Of a stretch of 64,000 bases of DNA, positions 39,564 through 51,491 are shown piece after piece. The translations under genes and the position numbers were made by a program. The DNA comes from Motacilla alba alba (Eukaryota; Chordata; Aves; Passeriformes; Motacillidae), in assembly GCF_015832195.1 (NCBI RefSeq), contig NC_052017.1, positions 53,660,152 through 53,724,151 of the forward strand, in the 5' to 3' direction. The notes beneath the pieces were generated by a model. The model made no database searches. It worked only from the letters and a program-made list of their open reading frames with translations, and had not been told where the DNA came from. The stretch's first letter is position 1, and the number at the start of each line of letters is the position of its first letter.

Positions 39564-42199
39564 TTAGCAGTCAATTTTATTTTCTGTCCTGCAATAATTA
39601 AATAAGAAACACTTCTGCTCCAAAATTAGAGGCTTGGTATTGCCCTTGCAATATACTTACAGCTTTATTTATCTTTTGATTCATCTTTTGAACTACAGAC
39701 TGAATCTCAAATAATAACTTTTTATCATACAGTAAAATTACCTTAATATGCAAGTGCATGCACGCCCAGTTTTTTTTTCCCCTTCATCTAATTATGTCAC
39801 AAATTGCCTTCAATTAAGCATTAATTAAGGACTAGATCTAACTCCAGGAAAGTCAGCCTCAGTCCACAGGGGGTTTTGATACTTGTATCAGCCACTTCAC
39901 TCTTGGGATTTTTTAACTGTACTGAGAATTTTATATACAACATACCCTTGATGTCTCTACCAACTTTTGAATCTCAACAATTTATCACACAGATAAACAT
40001 GATGGGTGCTTTTTTCCTCCTAAGATTTTTTTTCAGAGCAATGCTTCATAATTTATACTAGACTTGTTTGAAAATACAGTAAAAAATGACAAGTAGGATT
40101 AGTTAAGTTAGGATCAAATACCAAATATGTTTATTCAAGTGAAACTGCTATTTAACATTAACAAAAGCTTTCTCTAGTAAGAACGGTGGCATTTGGCCTG
40201 GACTAGTATTTTGAAGGATATTGCAGAGTAAGACAAGTTGATCTGAAAATGACACTGCCAGAAAAGTCAAGAGCCATACTCAGTTTCTATGTTAGTTAAT
40301 TAGATTCTATGGTTAAAATAGGGGATATTACTTCACAAACATTTTTTAAAATAAATAACTCACCACAATATCTCTCACAAAGCAACTTCACCTCATACTG
40401 GGTTTTCTGTAAACAAAACAGTGCTAACCCAGATTTCAAAACTGTATTTTTGAGGTAATGAGTTTCAGGACAGATTCCTTTACCCACATTCTGCACCGAA
40501 TTTTTGATGACTTTCTCTACTTTTTTCTGGTTTCAGTATCAAAAGCCTTTAGCAAGAAGTATGCAAATTCAAAAGAATCCACTGGTATAAAAGCACAAGT
40601 AAAGGATTACAGACTCCTGGACTATGGAAAAGCATTCTCTTTCAAAGAGAAACAAATTTTAAAAATGAAAAAAAAAAAAAAAATCACCACCACCAGGAGA
40701 AGACAAGCCAGCAAACAACAACAACCCCTCTAATCACAGCTACTCCTGTCCTTACCCACAGGGAACAGCTGCAACACAGTGACAAAGTGCATTTTCCCAG
40801 ACACCTGTACACCAGTTTCAGGTGGAAGCTATTTCAAATCGTCAGGAGCTCATACTTAACGCTGGTATTTCTGAGACTTAAAACGCCGCAGCATTTATTC
40901 GCTTTGTTACTAATAGCAAAGCACCCATAAGAGAAACAAAAGTTTAGTGCCTCTCTAAAAAAATAAATAAATTTGTGTTCCTGCCCTTTCCTCACTGGCC
41001 GCAGGGACTGTTACTGAAAAGGTACCATTTTGACTGGTAACAAATACCCACTGTTTCTATGGCATGCAGCGAAATACCAAAACAAGGAAATTTGAGCATA
41101 AGTAGGTAAATTTTAGGAAAAGGTACAGGTGAGGAAGGCAGGCCTTTGCAGAAATAAACTCATCCATCAAAAGAAGCTAAGCAGAATTGTGTCTGGTAAA
41201 AGAAAAGAAAGCTCTTCGCATCTCATCGTTCAACTCTGTTCATCTATATGAAAATAGGACTCATGAAATATTGCTAACATCTACAAGACACACAAATGCT
41301 GGTCATTCATTCCAACCAAATCAGTACATGATTTTCACAAATCCTTAAAAAAAATGAAAAGCAGCAGTGTAGAAAAACTTTGTACTCTAGGGGCCTGTCT
41401 CCTCTTGACTTTCTAAAATGCTCCTCCCTCATCTGCTTAAGAGATTTGGGGAAAATTTTCACACAGCATGTATTAATTGTTATATTTTAACAAGATATTT
41501 ATTATCTCTGACTATTTGAAAGAAGGTTGAAGGAGAAAGTTGTCATTCTCTATGCCAACACCTATCAATATGTTTACAATAATTTAACTTCAGACACTGC
41601 AAAGAAAAGTACAAAGTATGCATTCCTAGCATGCTATTCATAACATTAAACAAAGAAAAAACTATAGGGTGGTGATGTTCTATATTTATGTATCAGAGCT
41701 TTAAACACAACTGCACTTGATAATTTTTAGTGTTTACAGCAAATCTATCTCAAGGGATGCACTGTGATATAACACCTAATCATCTTTATTTTACATTGTC
41801 TCAATTTGATCCTCAAATGTATCAAAATTGCCCCACTGTCCTTTTTTTTTGTTTGCTATAAAAGTTACTAAAATTAATTGACATGGGCTGTTGCTAATAG
41901 ATCTGTAGCATCTGTCATAATTCTAGCAAAACCTCAATAAATGGTACATAAGTTCATACCAAGGCAGTTGGACTATTTCACCTACTTTTGTTTACTTGAG
42001 AACATCTTTTTAGCAGTATAAGGATCAGACTAGCAAACATCTTACACTTACCAATAGAAAAAGTACAATATATGAATTTTAAGCTTTTTCATTTGTGCTT
42101 TTAGTGAGATAAATGGTATTTTCAGCCCAGAAAGGAGCAAGATGTGGTTACACATCATTTCTATGTCACACACGACAACTCTAATGAAAGTGTCTGTGT

Positions 42200-42730
42200 A
42201 TATTTCACTACCACTGTAGAACATCCAAATGACAAGGGCTCAGAAAATATCCCGCCTTTTATTAGAATACTTGCCTGATCAAAAAACAAACAGACATTTC
42301 ACCATCCAGAAATTAAAAGCTTATTTTTTGCTTTCTATTTGCCTGGCTGTATTTAATAGAGGGAGCCTAAACATTTGAGCAAATAAAACATATAAACACA
42401 GCTGAAGATATTTATATTACTCTAGATAACTGGCAGCCATTTGAATTTTAGACATTACAATTCTTTCCTGGATAAAGTGCCCTAAAATAATTATTATATG
42501 CTTTTTGAACATTCAAACTGCTAATGGAAATTATGTTTTCCATGGAAACAAAGATTACTAAGAGGGTGCTTAAAAATGGATGTGATATTCAGTAACAGTC
42601 ATTACTGCAATCCAGAAATTAAATTTTAGGGGTGTTTAATTATTATTTTTCCTGCACCTGTAGTGAAGTTATTTATTGAAACATTCTGTGCTGTATGTTT
42701 CAGTAATGTGTAAAGAATATTACAATATAC
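42200..42730. promoter_or_regulatory. Candidate conserved non-coding block (weak)
   Basis: Repeat-free sequence 1.2-1.7 kb downstream of the exon, rich in taattatt / ttaattat type words and ending near a cacgtg E-box (about 42736). No coding potential. The evidence is composition only. Confidence 0.2.
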
Positions 42731-43570
42731 ACTAGCACGTGCTCTTTTGTTTTTAAAAATTCTTGCAGTTCTTATTGTAGGTAGAATGCTGAAGTCTGAA
42801 CACTGCTACAGATTTCCTTACAGATTATGAAATCAAAAGTTGAATCTTAGAAAATGGGCTCTCACCCCCTCTCCCTTAGAGGTGCATTCCCTTTAAACAA
42901 GACCTTTTTCCCTTTACTTCCACCGATAGAATAATAAAAAATAAGTAAGTACTCCATTTTTATTAAGGTTTGTCTCAGGTCACAAATAGAAATAATTAAA
43001 AGGGACTTCTTCAGGAGTGTAGTCCTTCTAAACCCCAAATGTCACAATGTACCATACAGTGCTGCTACAGCTCAGACACCTATCAACATCTATCACTCAA
43101 GCACGCAACTCAACAGCTCTGCTCCCTTTTCTGATTAGAGATCAGAGTTGCTTGAGTTGGCTTACAGGGTGTCATCCATTTGAATGACAGATGTCTGTGT
43201 TGGAGTGCCACTCTCACTGCTTTTGTTTTGATTGTGAAATGTTACACTTATCTGGCACAATTTAGACTATTCCAAAATGAATAAAAAATCAAAAGGTAAT
43301 CTCTCTTTCCACAGGCTTGAGGAGGAATATTTAATTTCTAATTTAAATTTAAAAAAACCATTAGCTCCATGTGCAATATCCTTGCTAGGCTTTGTTTACT
43401 CAGTATGAAGTGTTTTCTACAAGAATCTTTCAGTTCTCTTCAGCCAGATTTATTTTTACCATAAAAAAATCTAAACTTCTCAGTTCAATCAAGCCTCAGA
43501 AAAAGCTGGTAGCATGTGCAACACACCAGCACCTACCACAATAATTGTTAAAGTATTCCAAGAAAATGAT

Positions 43571-43591
43571 ACACACACACACACACACACA
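43571..43591. repeat. (AC)n microsatellite
   Basis: A perfect run of about ten AC units inside unique intron. Confidence 0.95.
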
Positions 43592-43786
43592 GACAATTTT
43601 ACATTAGAGTCCATGGTTCAAAAAAATTCATAAAACATCTGCAACTTGCACTAAATACGTGCATTGTTAACAAAAGTTTTCAGGACTGATGCTGTCATTC
43701 TGGTAACCACTTGCAATAGGAGCAGAGGACTCTGTGCCTGCATGCTCCAAGCTACTCTTTCCTACTTACAAGAAAACTGAGCGAAC

Positions 43787-43841
43787 AAAAAAAAAAAAAA
43801 AAAAGCCAAAAAAAAAAAACAAAAAAAAACCAAAAAAAAAA
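43787..43841. repeat. A-rich tract downstream of the POU6F2 exon (T-rich on the gene strand)
   Basis: About 55 bases made almost only of A with isolated C and GCC interruptions. On the transcript strand it is a long U-rich tract 65-120 nt past the 5' splice site. It directly precedes the bases GTTCGCTCAG and so creates a strong-looking but probably cryptic 3' splice site at 43777. Confidence 0.9.
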
Positions 43842-43899
43842 CAGGGGAAGATTGCTCTTCCGGACAACATGGTAGCAGTGAAATGAAATACCTAGACAC

Positions 43900-43905
43900 A
43901 CTTAC
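43900..43905 (-). promoter_or_regulatory. 5' splice site of the POU6F2 exon
   Basis: The exon ends CTTCG and is followed directly by GTAAGT on the minus strand, which matches the U1 consensus at all six intronic positions. It splits a glycine codon after its first base, as expected if the next exon continues with the G-A-R residues I recall for this protein. Confidence 0.9.
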
Positions 43906-44077
43906 CGAAGAGCTTGCTGGGAGTGTCCTCGCTGTCATTTGATTCCACAGGCGCAAGCAAGGGCTCATTCAGCTCGTTGTCTGAAGTAGCTGCCTTGTCC
44001 TCACCTCTCAACTCTGCATTCATTTCACTCCGCAGTGACAGCAAGGGCTTACTGACTTGTCCAGCTATCATTGGATC
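43906..44077 (-). CDS. POU6F2: Internal coding exon of POU6F2 (N-terminal segment of POU6F2/RPF-1)
   Basis: POU6F2 is a nuclear POU-homeodomain transcription factor known mainly from retina and brain. Read on the minus strand, the exon starts GAT CCA ATG, giving D-P-M-I-A-G-Q-V, and continues in frame for 57 codons plus one base, ending ...DTPSKLF-G. This matches the N-terminus of vertebrate POU6F2 as I remember it, with perhaps two substitutions (a Leu for Val near residue 13 and an Asn for Ser near residue 32). The segment is acidic and Ser/Glu-rich and lies before the Gln-rich region; the POU-specific and homeodomain are encoded elsewhere. The ATG at 44071-44069 is the start of the classic isoform. 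The open D-P codons before it and the good acceptor suggest that an upstream exon (about six residues, not found here) supplies the start in a longer isoform. The exon ends in phase 1. No frameshift or stop is present. Identification rests on recalled sequence, not on a search. Confidence 0.93.
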
Positions 44078-44116
44078 CTAGGATGGGGGGAAAAAAAGAG
44101 TGAGGGGGAAAAAAAG
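44078..44116 (-). promoter_or_regulatory. 3' splice site and polypyrimidine tract of the POU6F2 exon
   Basis: On the minus strand, two runs of seven T separated by C-rich sequence lead into CATCCTAG and then GATCCAATG. This is a nearly uninterrupted pyrimidine tract of about 35 bases ending in TAG, with AG at 44079-44078. It indicates that the exon is spliced to something upstream and is not a first exon, although the canonical ATG lies only six bases inside it. Confidence 0.88.
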
Positions 44117-44138
44117 TGGCAGCTTTGGTGTGCGTATA

Positions 44139-44208
44139 CTCTCTCTTCCACTCCCTCTCTCTCTCACACACACACACATACACACACACTCTCTCTCTCT
44201 CTCTCTCT
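44139..44208. repeat. Compound (CT)n/(CA)n microsatellite upstream of the POU6F2 exon
   Basis: CT-rich sequence, then a CA run with one interruption, then an uninterrupted CT run of about nine units. On the POU6F2 transcript strand it reads as AG and UG repeats, ending about 60 nt before the 3' splice site. UG repeats are known binding sites for CELF and TDP-43 family proteins; whether they matter here is inference. Confidence 0.9.
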
Positions 44209-45129
44209 TATCTCTGGCTGCTCCTGCTGTTATTGCTGGCTGCAGTCAAGTGAAGAGCTATTACAGATCCAATGAGTTTTCCATTACTCCCCACCCTATT
44301 AAAGCTCAACTAGCATGTGAGAGATTCAGGATGCTTTGGAGAAAAACTTCTATGAAAGCAACATAAGCAACACAGATTTAATTGTGGGATGTGCTTTTTT
44401 GTGTGTATGTTTTTACCCCTTACCCTGTCCTTAGCATAGTAAGAAAAGAAATTCTTATATGCTCCGACACCACAGAAGAGGAGCCCCCTGTGAGTGCTCC
44501 ATAGTGATTTACAGAGGCATCCTCAGCTGTATAACATTAACAAAATCAAATGCACAGTTTCTAGCATTACAGCATTTCTATGAAAATACAGAGCATCAAA
44601 TAGCCATTTCATTATATACTTAAGAGATACAATTTCCTTCTAACTCTTCCTGTCATTGGGATACTATGCTCCAAAAGTCCATAAAGACACAAACACGGAT
44701 GTTTCTTTTGAAAATAAAAACCACAGAAAACATTTTCTAGAAGATAAAATTAGGGAAGATACTTACACATACAGTTTGCAATTATTCTTGTGTTTGCACC
44801 ATTATACGCCCCATAAAACATTACACAAATGTACACATCTTAATTTTTTCTTGATGATCAGAATCTGTTTTATCTTCTGCTCATTGAGGATGTTTGGGGC
44901 TCAGGCATTATTTCCAAGCACACTCAGTTATTCTGTTTGCAAAATAATAAGCATAATATCATGACAGCACAGAAAGCAGAGTAAAAAAAAAAACTAAGAG
45001 AAAGAAAAAGAGCAAGTGACCTTGTTGATCTCTCTCTCTCTCTAGCAGCTATTTATTGCAAAGTTCATGCCTAAATGGTTCTTATGCAGAGAACAGGTGA
45101 CCAGCGAGCAAGTAGGTTGGTTAGCATGT

Positions 45130-45560
45130 TCCCTCTGTCCCGTCCTCACATTGGTCGATGTTCGCCTGTGGGTTTTTTAATGTATTCATGTCTGAAAAGT
45201 GAATTTGATATGACACATGATAATCTATGAAAATGTTAATCAATACAAATAGTTTAAGCTGTCATCAAATGCTCTTCTTTAGTCAATACTCATACTGCCG
45301 AAAACAATGTCACTGTCACCAGGGCTCAATTTGCACAGCACTTAAATATTGGACTCTGTGCATCAATGCACTCCTCTTCAAATACTGTAGGTAAACACAT
45401 TTTCTCCCTATTTAAGGCTGAAGCACTCAGCACGCATTTAGTTGAGCCGAATCCTCCCTTTTGAATACCTTGATAGGTCCACTGGAGGGCAAAATTAATA
45501 CTTAATTGAATCTCACAGTCATCAAAATAATCAATACTTTTTTATTATTTATTCTTTACA
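45130..45560. promoter_or_regulatory. Candidate conserved non-coding block (weak)
   Basis: Unique sequence 1 kb upstream of the exon with retained CpGs, no stutter or repeat, and several homeodomain-like AT words (gttaatcaat, taattgaat). The evidence is composition only. Confidence 0.22.
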
Positions 45561-46829
45561 GTCTGTTGACTGTTTCAAACCTCTGAGGGAATGGTGGAAA
45601 GGATTCATGGCTTTGAAACACTGTCATTTAACAAGGTAATTTTCAGTGGGGCATTAGGGGTTGTGAAACATATAATAAAACAAAAATGGAGGCTTATAAT
45701 AGGAAGAAAGAAAAGAATTATATTTCTGCCATCTAACAAAACAGGATAAATAAAAAAAGCAAGTGCAAGCAGGAGAGGGAGAAAGGAGGGGGAGAGGGAA
45801 AGAAAGACTGGCTTTTGAAGGGTTTTATCATATCAAGAGCAGAGCTGAGCTTTCATAATGCTGACATTTCTCATTCTGACAATCCTAAACAAGTGGAAAG
45901 GATGAGATCGCAGATATCATCTTTCATCACATTCCCCAGCTTAAGAACCAACATGACAGCTTCTCTTCCCTTTACACTGTTAATTACTAAATAAAATACT
46001 GCTCTCTGTCAGCATTAGATTATTGCAGATAGCAACCACAAACATTACTCCATTGTTTTGGTTTTGCCTTTTTTTAAACCAGTGATACCTGCCTTGAACT
46101 CTTCAGAAAATAAATTAGGCTTGTGTCTACATATTGTAAATACATGAAACATAATCAATTTAATCAATTTGGTCAATCCATGTTATTGTCAGGCTAAATT
46201 GCTGGCAATTTATTAACATTTCATTTACTGTATTTATTAGGCAGTAACAATCTGAACATTTCTTAGGTGTTTCTGAAGAGGAAACAAAAACCAACAGATT
46301 TCTTTTGCAGACACTATAAAAAACTCAGGGTTGTTTTGCCTCATACTCATAGTGCACTATGGACAGTCATTTACTGAGGCAAAAAATTTGTTTGCTTTCA
46401 TATACTAAATAATGTATTTTAGCGGGTTTTGCAGCTAAAGGTCACTGTGAACACAAACAGCATTGTTTCAGTCTGTGCTGCTTCTCTCAGTTTCAGCTAC
46501 TCAAAACTAACATCAAGATTAGTTACTAACATCCATAACAAATGTGAATCAGGACAAAATTTGACCTTTTTCATCAAAGTTTGGGGAGGGAACTAATCAT
46601 GCCCACAGAGAAAAACTCCCGATCTGAGGGCTAACAGCAATTTAATGGATTAAAAGGAATCTGTATGATTGTAGATTAAGTCTAAGTTGCCAGATTCTGA
46701 AATTGAACACATGAAAAATGGGAGGAAGAATAATATGGGAAGTGTGACAGCACTGGGAGAAACCTCAGCCCTTCGATGACAGTGAATTCACAGCAACTTC
46801 AACAGAGCCAGGATTTTATTTGTTATGTG

Positions 46830-47190
46830 CGTCAATAATTCGGCCTCATCTGGAGTACTTCGTTCATTTCTAGTTAGCCCATCTGAGAAAGATACCTCAG
46901 AAAAAGGTGCAGTAAGAATGATAAACTGATCAAAAGGAATGGAAGTGCTTACAGAAAAGTGTGACTAAGAATGAGCATGATCAAAGGATAAGAGAAAATA
47001 AACAGCAGAGAGAAAATGTAGATCAGAAACTATTCACCCTAACTCATCTGAGGAGAAAAGGAGTCTCCACTGAAATGGGAAAAAGTCATAAATCTAATAA
47101 TAATAAATTATATTTTTCCAAACAATGGGTGGTGGGAAATCTGTTGAGCTCATTGCTGCAAGGTATCACTGAGACCTGCACTGCAGTAAA
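46830..47190 (+). mobile_element. Very diverged CR1/L3-like remnant (tentative)
   Basis: Near 46842-46870 the plus strand reads R-P-H-L-E-Y-F-V-H-F, similar to the C-terminal R-P-H-L-E-Y-C motif of CR1-group RT proteins. The 47030-47060 region, reading T-H-L-R-R-K-G, sits about where L-E-K-R-R-L would be expected. Everything between has decayed. A 104-codon open frame at 46961-47275 overlaps it but has no recognisable domain. Confidence 0.35.
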
Positions 47191-50100
47191 CATCAACATA
47201 GTCACTCACATGGCTGGGCATACTCTTTGCAGTGAATTTAAAACAGCTTTGCAAACACATAGACAAAGACTATAAAAAGTGAATTAACACAAACCACTGC
47301 CCCCCCCCACCTCTGGCAGCACAAGAACCTGGAGTTAGCCCCCAGGGTACTCTCTCTATCAGGTGCTAAATGAACGACAACTTTCTCTATAAGCAGACAG
47401 ATTAGATACTCTCCAAATTTCTAGTCTACAAGAAGACTAAATAAATCACTTAAATGATGACTTAAGGAAAGGTGTGTTTCCTTGAAAAACATATTAAAAA
47501 TTGGACACTTTTAAACTTCAGGTTATCTCCAGGCCTTCAATTGCTTTCTGTGCTTAAAAACATTCTGTTCTGCAGTGAATTATGCATGATTAAAGACTAT
47601 TGTTTTTGCAAAACACATAATAAATTGTAATTCTAGTGCACGACAAGTGGCCTAGTCTGCAAAATCTCTCGGTGATCAAAGGGGTTTTTCCTATATTTCC
47701 TAATGGCCTCCCTAAAATAATGTCTGAAGTAGTTGCCATGACAGCTGCAGGCCCAGCAGCCCTCTCCTCTTCTTTTGCCCGTCTACAAGTCCATCCCAGA
47801 GAGGACCCACAGCACTGGAGAGGATGCATTGAGGCAAGGAATTGTGTATGCATCTTTAGCAGCTAATACTGTCAGGACCTGTTCTTCTGCACTGGATGTC
47901 TGTGGACTTGACACTCAGCATTTGCTTTTTGGAAGGTGCTATAGGTCAGATTACACTTTGCACTGTAACACAGGCTCTTCTGCTCACTGACAGAAACACA
48001 AAAGTTTCAGCTTTTCATATGCAAAACTGAAAAGTCTAAGAATGCTTAAAACCAGCAAGATGAACTTTGTCAAAAGGGTTTATATGCTTTAAGTAAGAGG
48101 CCAAGGCACACAATGCTTCAGAATTTCAGGGTTCAAGTTTTGAGAGAACTAAGGAATCACAATCCTCTTATTCAAAAGATAACTGTAGATACCACACATG
48201 TAGTGACAAATTATACACATATCTCTTGCAGATACTCATAAAACTTGTCATCTATTTCTTGTCCAACTAGCATGAGTACTTCCAGACTTGCTTGTTTCCT
48301 ATGAGAGCTCCCTGACAGCTTTGCTGCAAGTGGTCCTCCCTGCTGTGTGTCTCCCTTAAGGGGTGGCTTACACCTCCCGTAATTCAGTTACAGTATCTGC
48401 TACACCACTTTTCAGCTCTACCACTCCCTGATGGTTTAAACTGGCTGTTGGGCTTCATTTAATAGTAAAAATCCTGTGAATTTGCAAATGCAAATTACAG
48501 TTCTGGTAACACACCCTCTTCTAAAAGCTACTTTTTTCTTATCTAAAGGACTGTACGAAGTACAGGACAACATTTATCACTGTGTTAAAAGCTTTGCCTT
48601 TGCACTTTAAGGGTAAAGGTGCAGTTTCTAAGCAAAACTATTGAGTAATCAAAGACAGCTTTTAAAAGAAACTGTATAGGGTTTGTGTCAAACATGCCCT
48701 AGGCAGAAGTCTAAAAATGAATTACTTTCTTCCTTAATGTAGTACTCGGGTGATAATAGCTCTTCATAAAGGCTTCATGTACTGATTTAGCCACTGGTCT
48801 AAATTTTGTACTTACTGCACCATAAACATTGTTGCTCTGAATGTAATTACTTTCTAAATTCTAGTTTAGAGAAAAAGTAAGATTCTCTGTTTTGCCTTTT
48901 ATTTTGCCCTTAGTTTGAAGTTAATTTTCACAAATGCTTTTTCCCCCTACCGTAGAAGTATTAGAAATCAATTTTCTGCTTTTCCTCAAAACATGAAATA
49001 AATCCTGCCCAAACCCCCACCCCCAATCATGATATTGCACAGACTTCTGTTTGGGACATACACAATGAATTTGTTTGAGAGCAAACACAAAAATTCTACT
49101 AATAAACATAAAATTTACACTTTTTAATAACGTATTATTCCAATGACTGCTCTAAAAATTTATTCAAATTGTAGCTTTTTTATTTTTTTAATCAAGATAG
49201 AGCACAATTACAAACTTGGATGCTTAGTTTTTGTGTGAGGAATACATTAAAAAGACTCTACTGGAAAAGGACTGGATTGCTATTTTTGGTAAATACCAGT
49301 GAAACTTAGGATTACCTTCTCCCTTGGTCTTCTATGAAAAAGTTTTCTTCCTTTATCTTATTGCTTCTAGAGATATTCTTTTTTTTAATTGCATAAATAA
49401 AGATCTCTTATAGACAACCTTCTTTCATTCTTTCTTCTTTTAACATTGTTTTATCTGCTGTCACTAATGTGCTGATATTTCCATCCCAATCTATCCATAG
49501 ACTGATTTATGCGAACTACTTTGAATCAACCTTTTGTCCCCTGCTAGCCTCTGACCATTTCTACCTGCTGGCTCTTATTTCCCTGAAAAAGTTACAGGGA
49601 AAAAACTCATTTTCTTCACAGCCACTTGTACCACCACCTTTGGATGGATGTTGATAAGCAAAACAAACAAGCTGATACTTGATCATTGATCTCTCATCAC
49701 TACTTTGATCTTGAACTTCTATTTATGTATGTATGTCTCTTACCTATATTATTCATATTCAGCTTACTAAAATCTTCTGTATTCCCTCTCCTTTCTCTTA
49801 CAGCAAAAAGCTGATATGTCATCAACTCATCTCACTCAATATGAATATTATCCTGCAAAACAGTCTCTGGTTTTTTTCAGCTAGAATTGTATTTATTCTC
49901 CTCATTAAATTCTCTGTTGCAGAAAAAGAAAGTTCTTCTTTTCTCCCTTTTCTCAATACTAGTGTGGCTTTGGAAATTTTGTTTTTCCAATGATATTCAT
50001 TTTCACATTCATAGTATAACTAATTAACAAATCAGTACTTAGTTATACACATTTTATTAATAAAACTGAACTATAAAAATTTAATTTGGAAAGCCAGAAA

Positions 50101-51446
50101 AACTATCAATGCCCATGGTGCTTTCTTTCACAGAAATATTCTTCTCAAGTTAAGCAGAAATTTTAAGACTGTCTCCTTCATTTATTTACTTAATTTTAAG
50201 TTCTTAGGAAATTGAAATGCTTATTGCTAATTAGAATAACACAGATCTGACTGAAAAATCAAGGTTTACAGAAACTTATGAAGCTTTTAATTGTATCTTC
50301 AGGAATCTTAAAATAGAATTAATTTTAATTTTATTTCTTTTTAAAATAAATTTTAAGTGGCAATGTCCCTTGATTTGCTGTGCCTTGTGTTTTCAAACCA
50401 TACAAATAAATCCCTCACTACATTTTTTCCCCTATTTCACTATTTCCCCTAATGATACTATTGCACATATTTCTTACACTTATTAAGATCAAACTGAAAG
50501 GTTCACAAGAGAATTTCAATTTGCTAATCAGGCTAGCTAAAGGCTGCAGGTAATAGGCACACAGAAGCTGCCCTATAGTAAATAGCTAGATGAGCACTTA
50601 CTTTACAATCAGCTGGGTTTATTGCTCTAAATGTACCCCAGCAATCATGCTGCAATCTCCAAAAAAAAGGAAAGAAAGGCAAAGAATGTTGGTTTCACCA
50701 TAGGAAAAGTAAGGAACAATAATTCATTGTAGGAGACATCAGTACCTCTGGTCCAGAAAAGCCATTTTTAATCCTGCTGGCAAAGAAATGTGCACTAATG
50801 AATCCATACCTTGTGTTTTCCTGACACACATGACACTTAGGGATCACTAATGCCAGAGTACACACAGCACAGAAGCTTTACTCTAAATGTTGCTTTAAAG
50901 ACTTAAAAGTTGACCTTAATGCTTCTGATACAATTATTAGTCTGATTTAAGGATCACAGTGCTCTTCTTGTTACAAGAACTCTTGTTTAGAGTTTTGTAC
51001 CACGGTGAAGCTATTAAAAACTTTCCTCTATTAATCAGATAACAAGAGTTTTAATTTTGGCCTTGGCCTAATTATAATGACTCCACATTTGGATGACATA
51101 CTGCTTTACTGGAAAGGAGCTTGTCTATCTGTGGACATGTAGGAAAAGTTTGTATGGATACATAGGTCAAGAGACAAGAGAACTATTCTGGGAAGCTTCC
51201 ACATTCCTCAAAACACATAAAAGACAATAGCACACAGTCACTAGTAGAAATAACAAGTCCTGAGAGTGGTGAGAGAAATCAGCCTTCTTCTAGTTAAAGA
51301 TTCTAGGAGTTACACAAAACCTGACCCATTTTTGTGAAAGCAGACAATCAGGCCCTAGAGATCAGGATAGGGCAAAGGCAAAACAGGCAATTTTGACTGG
51401 GAACAACATGGTGGGATAACCCTTCAATAGATTTTCCCCCTTGTTT

Positions 51447-51491
51447 CATAGAGTCATTTAGGTTGGAAAGGACCTTTAAGATCATCAAACC
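51447..51491 (-). mobile_element. Short antisense CR1-type 3' tail
   Basis: Begins catagagtcatttagg and continues ttggaaaggacctttaag, then atcatc. This is the reverse complement of a typical avian CR1 3' terminus, cut off after about 45 bases. Some avian LTR/SINE families share this motif, so the exact family is open. Confidence 0.7.

Larger units (their letters stand above)
32879..43570. other. POU6F2 intron, mostly featureless
   Basis: Unique AT-rich DNA apart from the hairpins, homopolymers and weak candidate block listed separately. A duplicated cctaatattgtatat word lies at about 36166-36240. Open frames at 35200-35568 and 36445-36768 lack domains. Confidence 0.55.
44209..51446. other. 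POU6F2 upstream intron, mostly featureless
   Basis: Unique DNA with a CT run at 45031-45044, a purine-rich patch near 45770-45810 and a nine-C run at 47300-47308. Tentative elements inside it are listed separately. No candidate for the missing first exon was found by eye. Confidence 0.55.

Noticed and set aside
44057..44366. Plus-strand frames over the CA/CT repeats
   Set aside because: They are translations of the microsatellite (Thr-His and Leu-Ser runs) on the strand opposite the real exon.
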